From Demetria terragena DSM 11295 (GTDB lineage: Bacteria > Actinomycetota > Actinomycetes > Actinomycetales > Dermatophilaceae), in contig NZ_AQXW01000004.1 in assembly GCF_000376825.1 (NCBI RefSeq), positions 2,480,001 through 2,544,000 of the forward strand: 64,000 bases of DNA. The letters are read 5' to 3'. Shown piece after piece: positions 53,184-61,620 of this stretch (position 1 is its first letter; each line of letters begins with the position of its first letter). The position numbers were made by a program, and so were the translations under genes. The notes beneath the pieces are model-generated. The model searched no databases. It was not told the origin of the DNA and saw only the letters and a program-made list of their open reading frames with translations.

Positions 53184-56180
53184 TTACTTAGTGAAGAGTT
53201 GCACCTCCGTGAGCAAGTGGTTCCCCGCGCTGGGGGATGCCGTCTCACAGTCGGTGTCGTTCTCTGGGTCGTTGTCCTGCTCACCGGCGTAGAGCGGGTT
53301 GCCTGTGCACTGGCTCTCCAAGACGTCGACCTTCACGTGCGTTGCGTTGACCTTCGAGAAGGAGAACGACCGCAGGTTCAGTTCGGGAGCGACCGGACGG
53401 AAAGCGCCTCCCGGGAAGGCGTTTTTCGGGGACGTGTACACCTTCCGGAAGTCCGCCGGTTCAGAGCACGTGATCTTGCCTCTGGCGTCGCACGTCGAGA
53501 TGGCGAACTGCCGAGGGGCTTCGTAGCGGTGGACTGGAGCTCCCGGCCTGTCTGCGAGGCCGCTCAGTTGAGCACGGCTCACCGCTTGGCGGCCGCCTGC
53601 GAGGTCGATGACGAAGGACGGCCTGGATGCTCCGTCGGTCGTCACCATGCTCCACGTGGCCTCGCTATCGTCGATCAGTGCCTCAGGCTTGTCACCCGGA
53701 CCATCTATCGCAGCCCCCGCAGCGGCGCTAGACAGGTTGCGTGGGAGGCGAACGTTGAGGTCTCGGGTCTGGCCCGCCTTGATGGTCGAACTGGACTCGT
53801 GCTGGCCGTACCCGGGGGCGACCACCTGATACGTCACCTCACCCGGAGCAGCGGTATAGGTGTCACCGAGTGCTGTCTTCGGGTCGGTGTCAGCAACCGG
53901 CGTGGTGCGCGCGGTGTAGTCGCCGACAAAGAGTTGCGCGCCTTCGATCAGGCGACCATCAGAGTCCAGCGGACTGAAGCGCAGGGTCGCGTTCTTGGCG
54001 TGCGGTGAGTCGAAGCCGGGACGTGGCTGGTCATCATCCGTGTTGGCCACCGATGCGGACTCCCCAAAACCTCTCGCCGCGAAGGCGGTCCAGAGCAACT
54101 TCTGGTTTGCTCCACCGAAGCGGAGCATGTCAGCTGCCAGCATGGCGTCCCTCATGTCCAGCATGGACACGTCGCCGGTTGGCTTGAGCAGCCAGGCGTC
54201 GAAGATGAGTTGCATCCACTGGCGGTTTCCCGGGCATTCCTCGACCTTGGTTGCGCCCGTCGCGCAGGAGCGCTGCGTCGTCGCGTTCCCCGTGCCGTGA
54301 GCCTTCATCATCGCGGTGCGGATATCCCACATCGTCGCCGACCAGATCTCGCCGTCGGAGTGGGTACTCACACCCGCGAGGTCATAGCCGATATTGGAGA
54401 AGTTCAGCGGAGACTTGCTGAAGTTGTAGTTGCGGATGCCGCGCTGAGCGTTGTTGGTCACGAACGACCCCATCGGGGTGGAGGCCGATCCCAACTTCGA
54501 GTAGCCGAATTCCTGGAGGTATTCGGTGGCCATCAGGTCAGACCAACTCTCGCCCATCATGCTCCCGTGCAGCGAGGACAGCCCCTCGTTTGGTCCGCCA
54601 ATCATGCGGTTGCTGATGGCGTGTCCATATTCGTGGCCGATGACCGACATGTCATAGGAACCGTCCGAGCACTTGGAGTAGGACACTCCGGCAATCGGCT
54701 GCCACATGTACATGTTCGACCCTGGCGATCCGCCGTCAGCGCCGGTGCCCTGGTTTGCGTTATTCCGCAAGCCAGACTTGGCGCCAGCTTGCGCGACTCC
54801 GCCCTCCGGGTCGCCGCCAAGGCCGCCCTTGTCGCCGTTGTCCTTTTGCATGTTCCACGCGGTCTCGGTAAAGCCCAACTTGTAGGACCAGTCGTGCATC
54901 CGGTTGTGCATGGCGAAGAGGTTGCCTGCGGCGGCGTCCTTGTCGTGCTTGGTGGGACTGTCATAACCCGCTGGGTCGCATTTGCTCTTGGTCCACTGGT
55001 TGGTGAACTCATAGGTGTAGTTCCGGTCGGACCGCTTCTCGGCTGGCCCTACCTCCGAGTCGCCGCCCCAGTCGACTTCCGTTTCGGCGTTGTTCCCCAT
55101 GGTGGTGCTGGTCGACTTTCCGGTCGCGGGGTCAACGTCCCAGGCCTCGGGTGAGATGCCCGACTGAGTCTCGTCACACCCTTCCTTTTCGGTCCAACAC
55201 CAGAGTTTGCGTTCGCCAGCGTCATCGCCCGTGTTCGGAGTTCCGGTGAACACCTTCCACGTCGGGTTATCGGAGTCAGAGCTGACGAGATTGTCCCGTG
55301 CGATCGCCTCACCGGTGACAGCGTCGATGTAGACGGCGTACCCGCCTTCGTCGCCGGGAAGGCTTGTCTCAACGTGATACGCCATCCGGGGGGCCTGGCC
55401 GGGCACCGGGATGGCGACCTTGGCGACGCGCTGGTCGCGTGCTGAGAGTTTCTTAGCGCTGAAGTGCTTCCAGGTGGTGACTCCAGGTTTGGCCTGTGCT
55501 CGTGTGGCGGCTGCGCCCACAGAGCGCTCAGTGACCTTGCCGGCAGCGTGACCGACATTCTTGGCTGCCGCGGCCAGCGCATCAGCATGCGACAGACTTG
55601 CGGCGGCGGGGGCGCGCTTGGCCTTCGTAGAGTCCGTAGGAGCAAGAGTCGAGCCGACATACACCACGCTGCCGTCGCGAACGCCGACCGTGACCATTCC
55701 ATCGCGTCCGGCAGGAACCCCGTCAAAGGTCTGTCGAAGGAGGACGACCTTGGTGTCGCCGACCGGGTTGATATTGACCAGTTCCATGGTCTCGACGTCG
55801 GACGCGCGCAGGCCGTACGTGTCTGCTGCCTTGGTCAGGTAGGCCCGGGCGGCTTTCTCCGGGTTGGCGCTCAGACCACTGGCGAGAGACTTTCCGCTGG
55901 GGGCGACCACGGCGGCGGGAGTTCCGAATCGGCTCCACCGGGCGTCCAGGGCTGATTTGGCGGTGACTGACCGCGCCTGCGCTGTGCGGGCAGCGGACGG
56001 TTTGACCGTGGGGCGCTTGTCGAAGTTGGGCAGCCCATGGTCGTGCTCATGGCTGGCCTTAGCTGGCTTGGACTCCGGCGGGGCAGCGTCGGCGGTGAGC
56101 TGTGGCAGGCCCAACGTCGCGACGAGACTGGCCGAACTGGCGCCCACGAGGGCACCGCGAACGACGCGGGATCTCTTCAT
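53184..56180 (-). CDS. Secreted M36 (fungalysin-type) metallopeptidase, copy 2
   Basis: Paralogue of the downstream gene, 998 aa, with the same order of parts: signal peptide, FTP-like propeptide, HEYGH again at residues 516-520, GESWSDLMATEY, and C-terminal beta domains including SFVIDLAGGRQAVSRAQLSG. The N-terminal 35 residues differ from copy 1 at only a few positions. Differences cluster in the segment after YTYEFTNQW (AQAGAKSG, NQGTGADGGSPGSN versus copy 1) and near GAPVHRYEAPRQF, an insertion in copy 2. All catalytic residues are intact. It starts from AAAGGGAGG and lies downstream of phoU on the same strand. Confidence 0.92.
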   Translation of the reverse strand: MKRSRVVRGALVGASSASLVATLGLPQLTADAAPPESKPAKASHEHDHGLPNFDKRPTVKPSAARTAQARSVTAKSALDARWSRFGTPAAVVAPSGKSLASGLSANPEKAARAYLTKAADTYGLRASDVETMELVNINPVGDTKVVLLRQTFDGVPAGRDGMVTVGVRDGSVVYVGSTLAPTDSTKAKRAPAAASLSHADALAAAAKNVGHAAGKVTERSVGAAATRAQAKPGVTTWKHFSAKKLSARDQRVAKVAIPVPGQAPRMAYHVETSLPGDEGGYAVYIDAVTGEAIARDNLVSSDSDNPTWKVFTGTPNTGDDAGERKLWCWTEKEGCDETQSGISPEAWDVDPATGKSTSTTMGNNAETEVDWGGDSEVGPAEKRSDRNYTYEFTNQWTKSKCDPAGYDSPTKHDKDAAAGNLFAMHNRMHDWSYKLGFTETAWNMQKDNGDKGGLGGDPEGGVAQAGAKSGLRNNANQGTGADGGSPGSNMYMWQPIAGVSYSKCSDGSYDMSVIGHEYGHAISNRMIGGPNEGLSSLHGSMMGESWSDLMATEYLQEFGYSKLGSASTPMGSFVTNNAQRGIRNYNFSKSPLNFSNIGYDLAGVSTHSDGEIWSATMWDIRTAMMKAHGTGNATTQRSCATGATKVEECPGNRQWMQLIFDAWLLKPTGDVSMLDMRDAMLAADMLRFGGANQKLLWTAFAARGFGESASVANTDDDQPRPGFDSPHAKNATLRFSPLDSDGRLIEGAQLFVGDYTARTTPVADTDPKTALGDTYTAAPGEVTYQVVAPGYGQHESSSTIKAGQTRDLNVRLPRNLSSAAAGAAIDGPGDKPEALIDDSEATWSMVTTDGASRPSFVIDLAGGRQAVSRAQLSGLADRPGAPVHRYEAPRQFAISTCDARGKITCSEPADFRKVYTSPKNAFPGGAFRPVAPELNLRSFSFSKVNATHVKVDVLESQCTGNPLYAGEQDNDPENDTDCETASPSAGNHLLTEVQLFTK

Positions 56181-56330
56181 GGCAACTTCCTCCCTTTGGG
56201 TTCCATCGCGATAACGGAACCTGTGGGCTGAGTGAAGCGCTCAGGAGGAAGAGTTGAGATCTCTATTTACCAAACCCGAACCAAGTAAAAACGTTTCTTT
56301 TCGGTAGGTTTGGATATCTATATCGCCCCG
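56181..56330 (-). promoter_or_regulatory. Upstream region of M36 peptidase copy 2, conserved with copy 1
   Basis: It carries the same ordered elements as the copy 1 leader (TACCGAA, GAAACGTTT, TTGGTTCGG, TTTGGTAAA, GCGCTTCACTCAG). GTAAAT after TTTG is a candidate -10. The spacer between GCGCTTCACTCAG and the start codon is less conserved, which suggests selection on the upstream block. Confidence 0.55.
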
Positions 56331-56337
56331 TTGGGCG
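56324..56337 (-). terminator. Short GC hairpin followed by AT-rich tract after phoU
   Basis: On the minus strand CGCCC-AACG-GGGCG is followed by ATATAGATAT, 8 nt after the phoU stop. The stem is only 5 bp, so this is a weak candidate terminator. Confidence 0.4.
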
Positions 56338-56344
56338 TCGGAGG

Positions 56345-57025
56345 TCAGACTCGTTTGGGGTTGCTGACGACGCCCTCGTCCTCGGTGCCGTAGCGCCCAG
56401 TGACGAGGTAGACGACTCGGTTCGCGATGGCTACGGCATGGTCGCCGAAGCGCTCGAAGTAGCGCGACAGCAAGGTGGCGTCAACCGCTGCGGCCGTGGA
56501 GTCAGCCCAACTGGGATCGAGGAGTGTCGCGAAGACTTGACGGTGCAACTCATCCATCCGGTCATCGGTCGTCTCGATATCCGCAGCCGCCCGAATGTCC
56601 TTGTTGGCAATGGCTTTTCCGGTTTTGATGGCGAGTTCTTCGGCGACGAGCTCCATCTCCTGCACGATGGGCCGAAGCTGCTCCGGTACGGCATTGTCCG
56701 GGTACCGCCGTCTGGCGGCCTTGGCGATGTGCCGAGCCAAGTCACCCATCCGCTCGATGTCCGATGCCATGTGCATCGCGGTGACGACCATCCGCAAGTC
56801 TGTTGCCACCGGTTGCTGCAGGGCGAGGAGATCAACGGCCCTGTCGTCAACAGAGCGGCGGATTTCATCGATGTCGTCATCCCCGGCAATCACGCTCTCG
56901 GCCAGGCTCAGATCGGCGTGGAGCAGTGCGGACGTGGCGCGGGCCATGGCCTGTTGCACCAGAGCGGTCATGTGGACCAGTTCGTCGGAGATCCGGTCGA
57001 GATCCTCGTGGAACGCATCGCGCAT
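56345..57025 (-). CDS. phoU: Phosphate signalling regulator PhoU
   Basis: Protein of 226 aa made of two PhoU helical repeats. The first contains SVDDRAVDLLALQQPVATDLRMVVTAMHMASDIERMGDLARHIA, with the metal-binding D..R.. ERMGD motif; the second has ATLLSRYFERFGDHAVAIANRVVYLVTG with the matching ERFGD. PhoU relays the state of the Pst transporter to the SenX3-type kinase and restrains phosphate uptake. It is divergent from senX3-regX3 across about 190 bp. GAGGGA precedes ATG at a longish distance. The pst genes it acts with are at 27.7-31.6 kb. Confidence 0.95.
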   Translation of the reverse strand: MRDAFHEDLDRISDELVHMTALVQQAMARATSALLHADLSLAESVIAGDDDIDEIRRSVDDRAVDLLALQQPVATDLRMVVTAMHMASDIERMGDLARHIAKAARRRYPDNAVPEQLRPIVQEMELVAEELAIKTGKAIANKDIRAAADIETTDDRMDELHRQVFATLLDPSWADSTAAAVDATLLSRYFERFGDHAVAIANRVVYLVTGRYGTEDEGVVSNPKRV

Positions 57026-57215
57026 GTCGGGTGTCTTCCCTCAAAGTTTGCACCCTGGGCGGGCGCACGTGAGTCGGGCGAGGCTACGCCCAACGGTCGG
57101 AGGTTCGCAGCATGCCGTAAACGCGCGCCAGACTCCAGGTGAACACTCAGCATTAGGGGCCGCAGAGGCGCCTCCTGGCTCGGAGCATTGAGGTGACGGC
57201 CGTACATTGGACGCC
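57026..57215. promoter_or_regulatory. phoU / senX3 divergent intergenic region
   Basis: Holds TACATT (57203-57208), 7 nt before the senX3 GTG, and on the minus strand one PHO-box-like GTTCACCTGGAG (plus 57133-57144) without a clear second repeat. GAGGTG at 57190-57195 could be a ribosome site only for the alternative TTG start at 57207. Otherwise featureless. Confidence 0.4.
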
Positions 57216-58403
57216 GTGTCAGACCTCGTTCTCGCCTTCCTGTGCGTGCTGTTGGGCCTGGCCGTCGGTGTCGGCATCACCTGGGGGGTGCTGCGAACCC
57301 GTCAGGCGGCTGCATCCGACGAATTTGACCGCGGTGGCTTGCGCCCCGGCGCCGAAGACGTCATCCACGCCTTGAAGTCCATGACGATCGTGCTCAACCC
57401 GTCCGACCTGGTCCTTGTCGCTTCAACCTCGGTGCAGGCTCTTGGTCTGGTGCGTGGCCAGCACGTGGCGCATGAGGAACTGCGCTATCTCGTGCGCGAG
57501 GTGCGTCGCGATCGGGTCGTACGCGAGGTCGAACTCGAACTTCGCCGTGGGCCGATGGGACAGGGCCGGCTGACCCTGGCCGTTCGCGTGGCGGCGCTGC
57601 CGGGCGACATGGTGCTGATGCTCATCGAGGACCGTACTCATGCGCGCCGCGTCGAGGAGACCAGGCGTGACTTCGTGGTCAACGTGAGTCACGAACTCAA
57701 GACGCCGGTGGGTGGCCTCGCGCTCTTGGCTGAGGCAGTCGAGGGCGCCCGTGACGACCCAGAAGCCGTCCGGCGTTTCGCGAGTCGGATGCACATCGAG
57801 GCTGACCGACTCGGACGGCTTGTGCAGGAGATCGTTGAACTGTCCCGCCTTCAGGTCGCCGACACACTCCACGCGCCGTCCCTGGTGGACGTGAACGCCT
57901 GCATCACCGACGCCATTGACTATGTCGGCGTGGTGGCCTCTGACCGGGGCATCGACGTGGTCCCGGCACTGGCTGAAGGATCTCCTCAGGTCTACGGCGA
58001 CGCCGAACTGCTCACCACTGCGGTACGCAATCTGGTGTCCAATGCCGTCAACTACTCCGAGCCGCGTACCCGAGTCTCGGTGACGGCGCACCACAGCGAT
58101 GAGGTCGTGGAGATTAAAGTCTCCGACCAGGGCCTGGGAATTCCGGCGGCTGAGCAAGAGCGGATCTTCGAACGGTTCTACCGTGTCGACGCAGCCCGCT
58201 CCCGCGCAACCGGCGGCACCGGCCTTGGCCTGGCTATCGTCAAGCATGTGTGCCTCAACCATGGCGGCGAAGTGAGTGTGTGGAGCGAGGAGGGCCTCGG
58301 TTCGACCTTCACCATGCGCCTGCCGCTCGCCGTCCCAGACGACGCTGATCTGGCGTCCATCGACCCCCCGCTGAGCAACACCCCCCGGAAGGACATGTCA
58401 TGA
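57216..58403 (+). CDS. senX3: Sensor histidine kinase SenX3
   Basis: Kinase of 395 aa. One N-terminal membrane helix (DLVLAFLCVLLGLAVGVGIT) is followed by a PAS-like domain (about 50-140), HisKA with FVVNVSHELKTPVGGLALL (phospho-His159), and HATPase with N box NLVSNAVNYSE, G1 SDQGLGIPAAE, F box FERFYRVD and G2 GGTGLGLAIVKH. Partner of RegX3 in phosphate-starvation signalling, with PhoU and PstSCAB. GTG 57216 is preferred to TTG 57207 since TACATT lies 7 nt upstream. It overlaps regX3 by ATGA. Confidence 0.93.
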   Translation: MSDLVLAFLCVLLGLAVGVGITWGVLRTRQAAASDEFDRGGLRPGAEDVIHALKSMTIVLNPSDLVLVASTSVQALGLVRGQHVAHEELRYLVREVRRDRVVREVELELRRGPMGQGRLTLAVRVAALPGDMVLMLIEDRTHARRVEETRRDFVVNVSHELKTPVGGLALLAEAVEGARDDPEAVRRFASRMHIEADRLGRLVQEIVELSRLQVADTLHAPSLVDVNACITDAIDYVGVVASDRGIDVVPALAEGSPQVYGDAELLTTAVRNLVSNAVNYSEPRTRVSVTAHHSDEVVEIKVSDQGLGIPAAEQERIFERFYRVDAARSRATGGTGLGLAIVKHVCLNHGGEVSVWSEEGLGSTFTMRLPLAVPDDADLASIDPPLSNTPRKDMS

Positions 58404-59083
58404 CCCGCATCTTGGTCGTCGAGGACGAGGAGTCCTACAGCGACCCGTTGTCCTATCTCCTCCAAAAGGAGGGCTACGACGTCATCGTCGCCGAGACGGG
58501 GCCGGACGCCTTGACGGCGTTCGATCAAAATGGAGCCGATCTCGTGCTTCTCGATCTCATGCTCCCCGGTATGCCCGGCGTCGAGGTGTGCCGCAATCTC
58601 CGCCAACGCTCCAACGTCCCGGTGATCATGCTGACGGCGAAGGATAGCGAGGTCGACAAGGTCGTGGGCCTGGAGTTGGGAGCCGATGACTACATCACCA
58701 AGCCGTACTCCACGCGGGAGCTTTTGGCGCGGGTCAAGGCTGTCCTGCGGCGCGGCCAGGAGGCCGACGAGTTGATGCCCGTGACTCTGGAGAGTGGGCC
58801 CGTACGCATGGACGTCGAGCGGCACACCGTGTCGGTTGCAGGAGAGCCAGTTTCGATGCCGCTCAAGGAGTTTGAGCTGCTCGAGACCCTGCTACGCAAC
58901 TCAGGAATCGTCATGACGCGGATGCAGCTGATCGACCGCGTTTGGGGAAGCGACTACGTCGGTGACACCAAGACCTTGGACGTCCACGTCAAGCGCCTGC
59001 GCGCAAAGATCGAACCCGATCCGGGCGCACCGAAGTACATCGTCACGGTGCGTGGACTGGGCTACAAGTTTGAGGCGGCCTAG
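58400..59083 (+). CDS. regX3: Response regulator RegX3
   Basis: OmpR/PhoB-type regulator of 227 aa. Receiver domain: acidic pocket VVEDEE, phospho-acceptor Asp52 in LLDLMLPG, conserved Thr/Lys in MLTAKDS and ITKPYS. The C-terminal winged helix has LKEFELLETLLRNSGIVMTRMQLIDRVWG and DVHVKRLRAKIE. Translationally coupled to senX3. Probable target: the PHO box before pstS, and possibly ppk and phoU. A minus-strand lipoprotein gene is convergent 15 bp after the stop. Confidence 0.95.
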   Translation: MTRILVVEDEESYSDPLSYLLQKEGYDVIVAETGPDALTAFDQNGADLVLLDLMLPGMPGVEVCRNLRQRSNVPVIMLTAKDSEVDKVVGLELGADDYITKPYSTRELLARVKAVLRRGQEADELMPVTLESGPVRMDVERHTVSVAGEPVSMPLKEFELLETLLRNSGIVMTRMQLIDRVWGSDYVGDTKTLDVHVKRLRAKIEPDPGAPKYIVTVRGLGYKFEAA

Positions 59084-59098
59084 GCCGCGGGCTGTGGC

Positions 59099-59647
59099 CT
59101 AGTGGCCGCCGGCCCCCTCCTCGCCCTCGGCATGGTCGTGCTTGGCCGTATGCGTGCCGTAGGGGAATTGGTTCAGGAGCACCGGGGTGTTCACCACTAT
59201 CTGTCCAGCGGACGGGGTGGTGAAGGCTAGGCCGGCGGATTCGCCCGGCTCGCCGCTGATCTTGGGGAACGTGATGGCCTTGATCCGGTCGCTTGATGGA
59301 CCGCCGGCCTTGCCGTCGAGTCGCACCGTGCTGCGGGCCGGAACGGTGAATGCTGTTCCACCTTCGGCGCTGGTGCCGACCGTGATCTTGACCGGCTTGC
59401 CGGTGGGGTTTGCGGCCAGGCCCGCGAGTTTCGCGGGCTCCTTGCCATCCTCGGACGCGATGAGCAGGACGTCTTGGAGCAGCACACCGCCGACCTTCGC
59501 AGAGACTCCGTCGGCGGGTTCGTAGGCCAGGTCGGTGGTCTGCTCCGACAATTCGGCGCAGCCACTGAGGCCGATGGCGACGGCGGTCGCGGCGATGGCA
59601 GCACCCGTCCGGGTGGCAGAGGTCGAGATGGCTGGTCGGCGGATCAC
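59099..59647 (-). CDS. Putative lipoprotein with copper-chaperone-like beta domain and His-rich tail
   Basis: Lipoprotein of 182 aa. The signal peptide ends GLSGC with Cys30 as the lipidation site. The mature part is beta-rich: [50 protein letters not shown], then [18 protein letters not shown]. It ends [17 protein letters not shown], a His/Glu-rich tail suited to metal. Similar lipoproteins sit between regX3 and carD in other actinobacteria; no function is established. TACTCT (plus 59655-59660) 7 nt before GTG suggests a leaderless mRNA. Confidence 0.78.
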   Translation of the reverse strand: MIRRPAISTSATRTGAAIAATAVAIGLSGCAELSEQTTDLAYEPADGVSAKVGGVLLQDVLLIASEDGKEPAKLAGLAANPTGKPVKITVGTSAEGGTAFTVPARSTVRLDGKAGGPSSDRIKAITFPKISGEPGESAGLAFTTPSAGQIVVNTPVLLNQFPYGTHTAKHDHAEGEEGAGGH

Positions 59648-59804
59648 GAGCGTCAGAGTATCGCGGACAGTGCGGGCGGTTGTGTCGTGTCTCCGAATTC
59701 GCTTAGCCACCAAGGCGAGCGCTCGTGTCGATGCACGCGATGGTGGTCATTGTCAACCTCTCGAGGCATGCGCGTTCATGGCTCTGACCTGCGCAGACAT
59801 GACT

Positions 59805-59831
59805 GTGGCCTGGGCCACGCCGTGGTATTCT
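59805..59831 (+). promoter_or_regulatory. carD promoter with GTGGCC-TG-GGCCAC palindrome
   Basis: TATTCT at 59826-59831 is a good -10, giving a leader of about 20 nt and a GAAAGGGG ribosome site at 59841-59848. The perfect palindrome 59805-59818 overlaps the expected -35 and spacer and may bind a regulator. Confidence 0.45.
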
Positions 59832-59858
59832 TGGGGTCGCGAAAGGGGCTTTACACAT

Positions 59859-60341
59859 ATGGCATTCAAGGTCGGCGAAACCGTGGTCTATCCGCACCAC
59901 GGCGCGGCACTCATCGAAGAGATCAACGTCCGAAAGGTCAAGGGGGAGGACAAGCAATACCTCAAGCTCAAGGTTGCTCAGGGTGATCTGACGATTGAAG
60001 TTCCTGCAGAGAACTGCGACCTGGTAGGGGTACGCGACGTCGTGGGCAAGGAAGGCCTCGACAAGGTCTTCGCTGTCCTTCGGGCTGAATATGTTGAGGA
60101 GCCGACCAACTGGTCGCGCCGCTACAAGGCCAACCTCGAGAAGCTCGCTTCGGGCGACGTGATCAAGGTCGCCGAGGTCGTCCGCGACCTGTGGCGTCGG
60201 GACCAGGACCGGGGCCTGTCCGCGGGCGAGAAGCGCATGCTCGCCAAGGCGCGCCAGATCCTCGTCTCTGAACTGGCACTAGCCGAGCACACCAATGAGG
60301 ACAAGGCCGAAGCCACCCTCGACGAGGTTCTCGCGTCTTGA
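59859..60341 (+). CDS. carD: CarD-family RNA-polymerase-binding transcription regulator
   Basis: Protein of 160 aa. [20 protein letters not shown] opens the Tudor-like RNA-polymerase-interaction domain (1-60), followed by a helical DNA-binding domain with the conserved Trp in [23 protein letters not shown]. CarD stabilises open complexes at rRNA and many other promoters. ATG at 59859 is set by GAAAGGGG; the very long upstream frame is antisense to the lipoprotein gene and rejected. The carD-ispD-ispF order is conserved in actinobacteria. Confidence 0.96.
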   Translation: MAFKVGETVVYPHHGAALIEEINVRKVKGEDKQYLKLKVAQGDLTIEVPAENCDLVGVRDVVGKEGLDKVFAVLRAEYVEEPTNWSRRYKANLEKLASGDVIKVAEVVRDLWRRDQDRGLSAGEKRMLAKARQILVSELALAEHTNEDKAEATLDEVLAS

Positions 60342-60366
60342 CGCCTGACCGCAGTTAGACATCTTT

Positions 60367-61047
60367 ATGACCGACGCCCGTGACAGCCATGTCACGGGCG
60401 TCGTCGTCGTTGCGGGGGGAATGGGCACTCGCCTAGGCGCCGACCGACCTAAGGCGCTCGTTGAGGCCGGCGGCGAAGCGTTGGTGGTGCATGCCGTACG
60501 TCGGGCTCAAGCGGTCCGAGGCGTGCAGCAGATCGTGGTCGTGGCCCCACGGACCCAGCTCGATGAGTTTGCGCGTCTCCTCAGTGACTCCGCAGAGGTC
60601 GTTGCTGGCGGCGCGGAGCGTACCGACTCCGTTGCCGCGGGACTGCGGCGCCTTCGACCCGAAGTCGAGATTGTTCTCGTGCATGACGCCGCCCGCGCCT
60701 TGGCGCCACCCGAGTTGTTTGAGCGGGTCGCGGCCGCCGTCGCCGAAGGATTCGACGCCGTGGTGCCCGGGGTCGCGGTAACCGACACGATCAAACAGGT
60801 CGGCCCCGATGGCGAGGTCGTCGCAACTCTCGACCGAGCCGCGCTGCGTGCGGTGCAGACACCGCAAGGTTTCGCGCGCGAGGCCTTGGTGCGTGCCCAT
60901 GCGCTCGGCGTGCAAGCGACCGACGACGCGGCCTTGGTCGAGCGTTTGGGTGGCCGAGTGCGCGTTGTGGAAGGTGACCCGATGGCGTTGAAGGTGACCA
61001 CACCGTCCGACCTGGCTCAGGTCGTGAGGCTGCTCGCTTCCGGATGA
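60367..61047 (+). CDS. ispD: 2-C-methyl-D-erythritol 4-phosphate cytidylyltransferase
   Basis: MEP-pathway enzyme of 226 aa converting MEP and CTP to CDP-ME. VVVVAGGMGTRLGADRPKAL is the nucleotide-binding loop (here AGGMGTR instead of the more common AGGSGTR), VLVHDAARALAPPEL the substrate region, and GDPMALKVTTPSDL the C-terminal motif. It precedes ispF by 12 bp, the usual order. Confidence 0.95.
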   Translation: MTDARDSHVTGVVVVAGGMGTRLGADRPKALVEAGGEALVVHAVRRAQAVRGVQQIVVVAPRTQLDEFARLLSDSAEVVAGGAERTDSVAAGLRRLRPEVEIVLVHDAARALAPPELFERVAAAVAEGFDAVVPGVAVTDTIKQVGPDGEVVATLDRAALRAVQTPQGFAREALVRAHALGVQATDDAALVERLGGRVRVVEGDPMALKVTTPSDLAQVVRLLASG

Positions 61048-61059
61048 CATCATGAACGT

Positions 61060-61539
61060 ATGACTCTGCCGCGCACCGGAATTGGCGTTGATGTCCATGG
61101 CTATGCCAGCGACGACCGCATGTTGCACCTCGCCGGTCTGGAGTGGCCGGGCGAGCGGGGCATCGAGGGCCATTCAGATGGGGATGTCGTCGCGCACGCG
61201 ATGTGCGATGCGTTGTTCTCCGCCGCCGGCTTAGGAGACCTGGGTCAACACTTCGGTACCGATCGGCCCGAGCTCGCGCGAGCCAGCGGCGCACGGCTGC
61301 TGAAGGAGGCACGCGAGATCCTCGACGGTGCCGGTTTCACGATCGGAAACGTGGCCGTACAAGTCGTGGGCAATCGGCCCAAACTCGGCCCTCGGCGCGA
61401 GGAGGCTCAAGCAGCGTTGAGCGAAGCTCTCGGTGGAGTACCCGTCTCGGTCAGTGCGACGACGACGGAGGGATTGGGGCTGACAGGCCGGGGTGAGGGT
61501 GTCGCGGCACTTGCGACGGCCCTCGTCGTGGCCCGTTGA
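61060..61539 (+). CDS. ispF: 2-C-methyl-D-erythritol 2,4-cyclodiphosphate synthase
   Basis: Zinc enzyme of 159 aa producing MEc[11 protein letters not shown] has the metal Asp/His, [31 protein letters not shown] has the second metal site and substrate loop, and [24 protein letters not shown] closes the C-terminal nucleotide region. Standard size. Ends just before a convergent regulator gene. Confidence 0.96.
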   Translation: MTLPRTGIGVDVHGYASDDRMLHLAGLEWPGERGIEGHSDGDVVAHAMCDALFSAAGLGDLGQHFGTDRPELARASGARLLKEAREILDGAGFTIGNVAVQVVGNRPKLGPRREEAQAALSEALGGVPVSVSATTTEGLGLTGRGEGVAALATALVVAR

Positions 61540-61620
61540 TGGTGTAACCCGCGTCGATCGGCGGCGAATACCTAGTGTCGGGGTGACCGGACCCCTCATA
61601 TGCCGCCGGTCGATGGCCTG

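Noticed and set aside
49949-56180. One M36 peptidase copy as a pseudogene
   Set aside because: Both frames are uninterrupted, with intact catalytic residues, signal peptides and ribosome sites.
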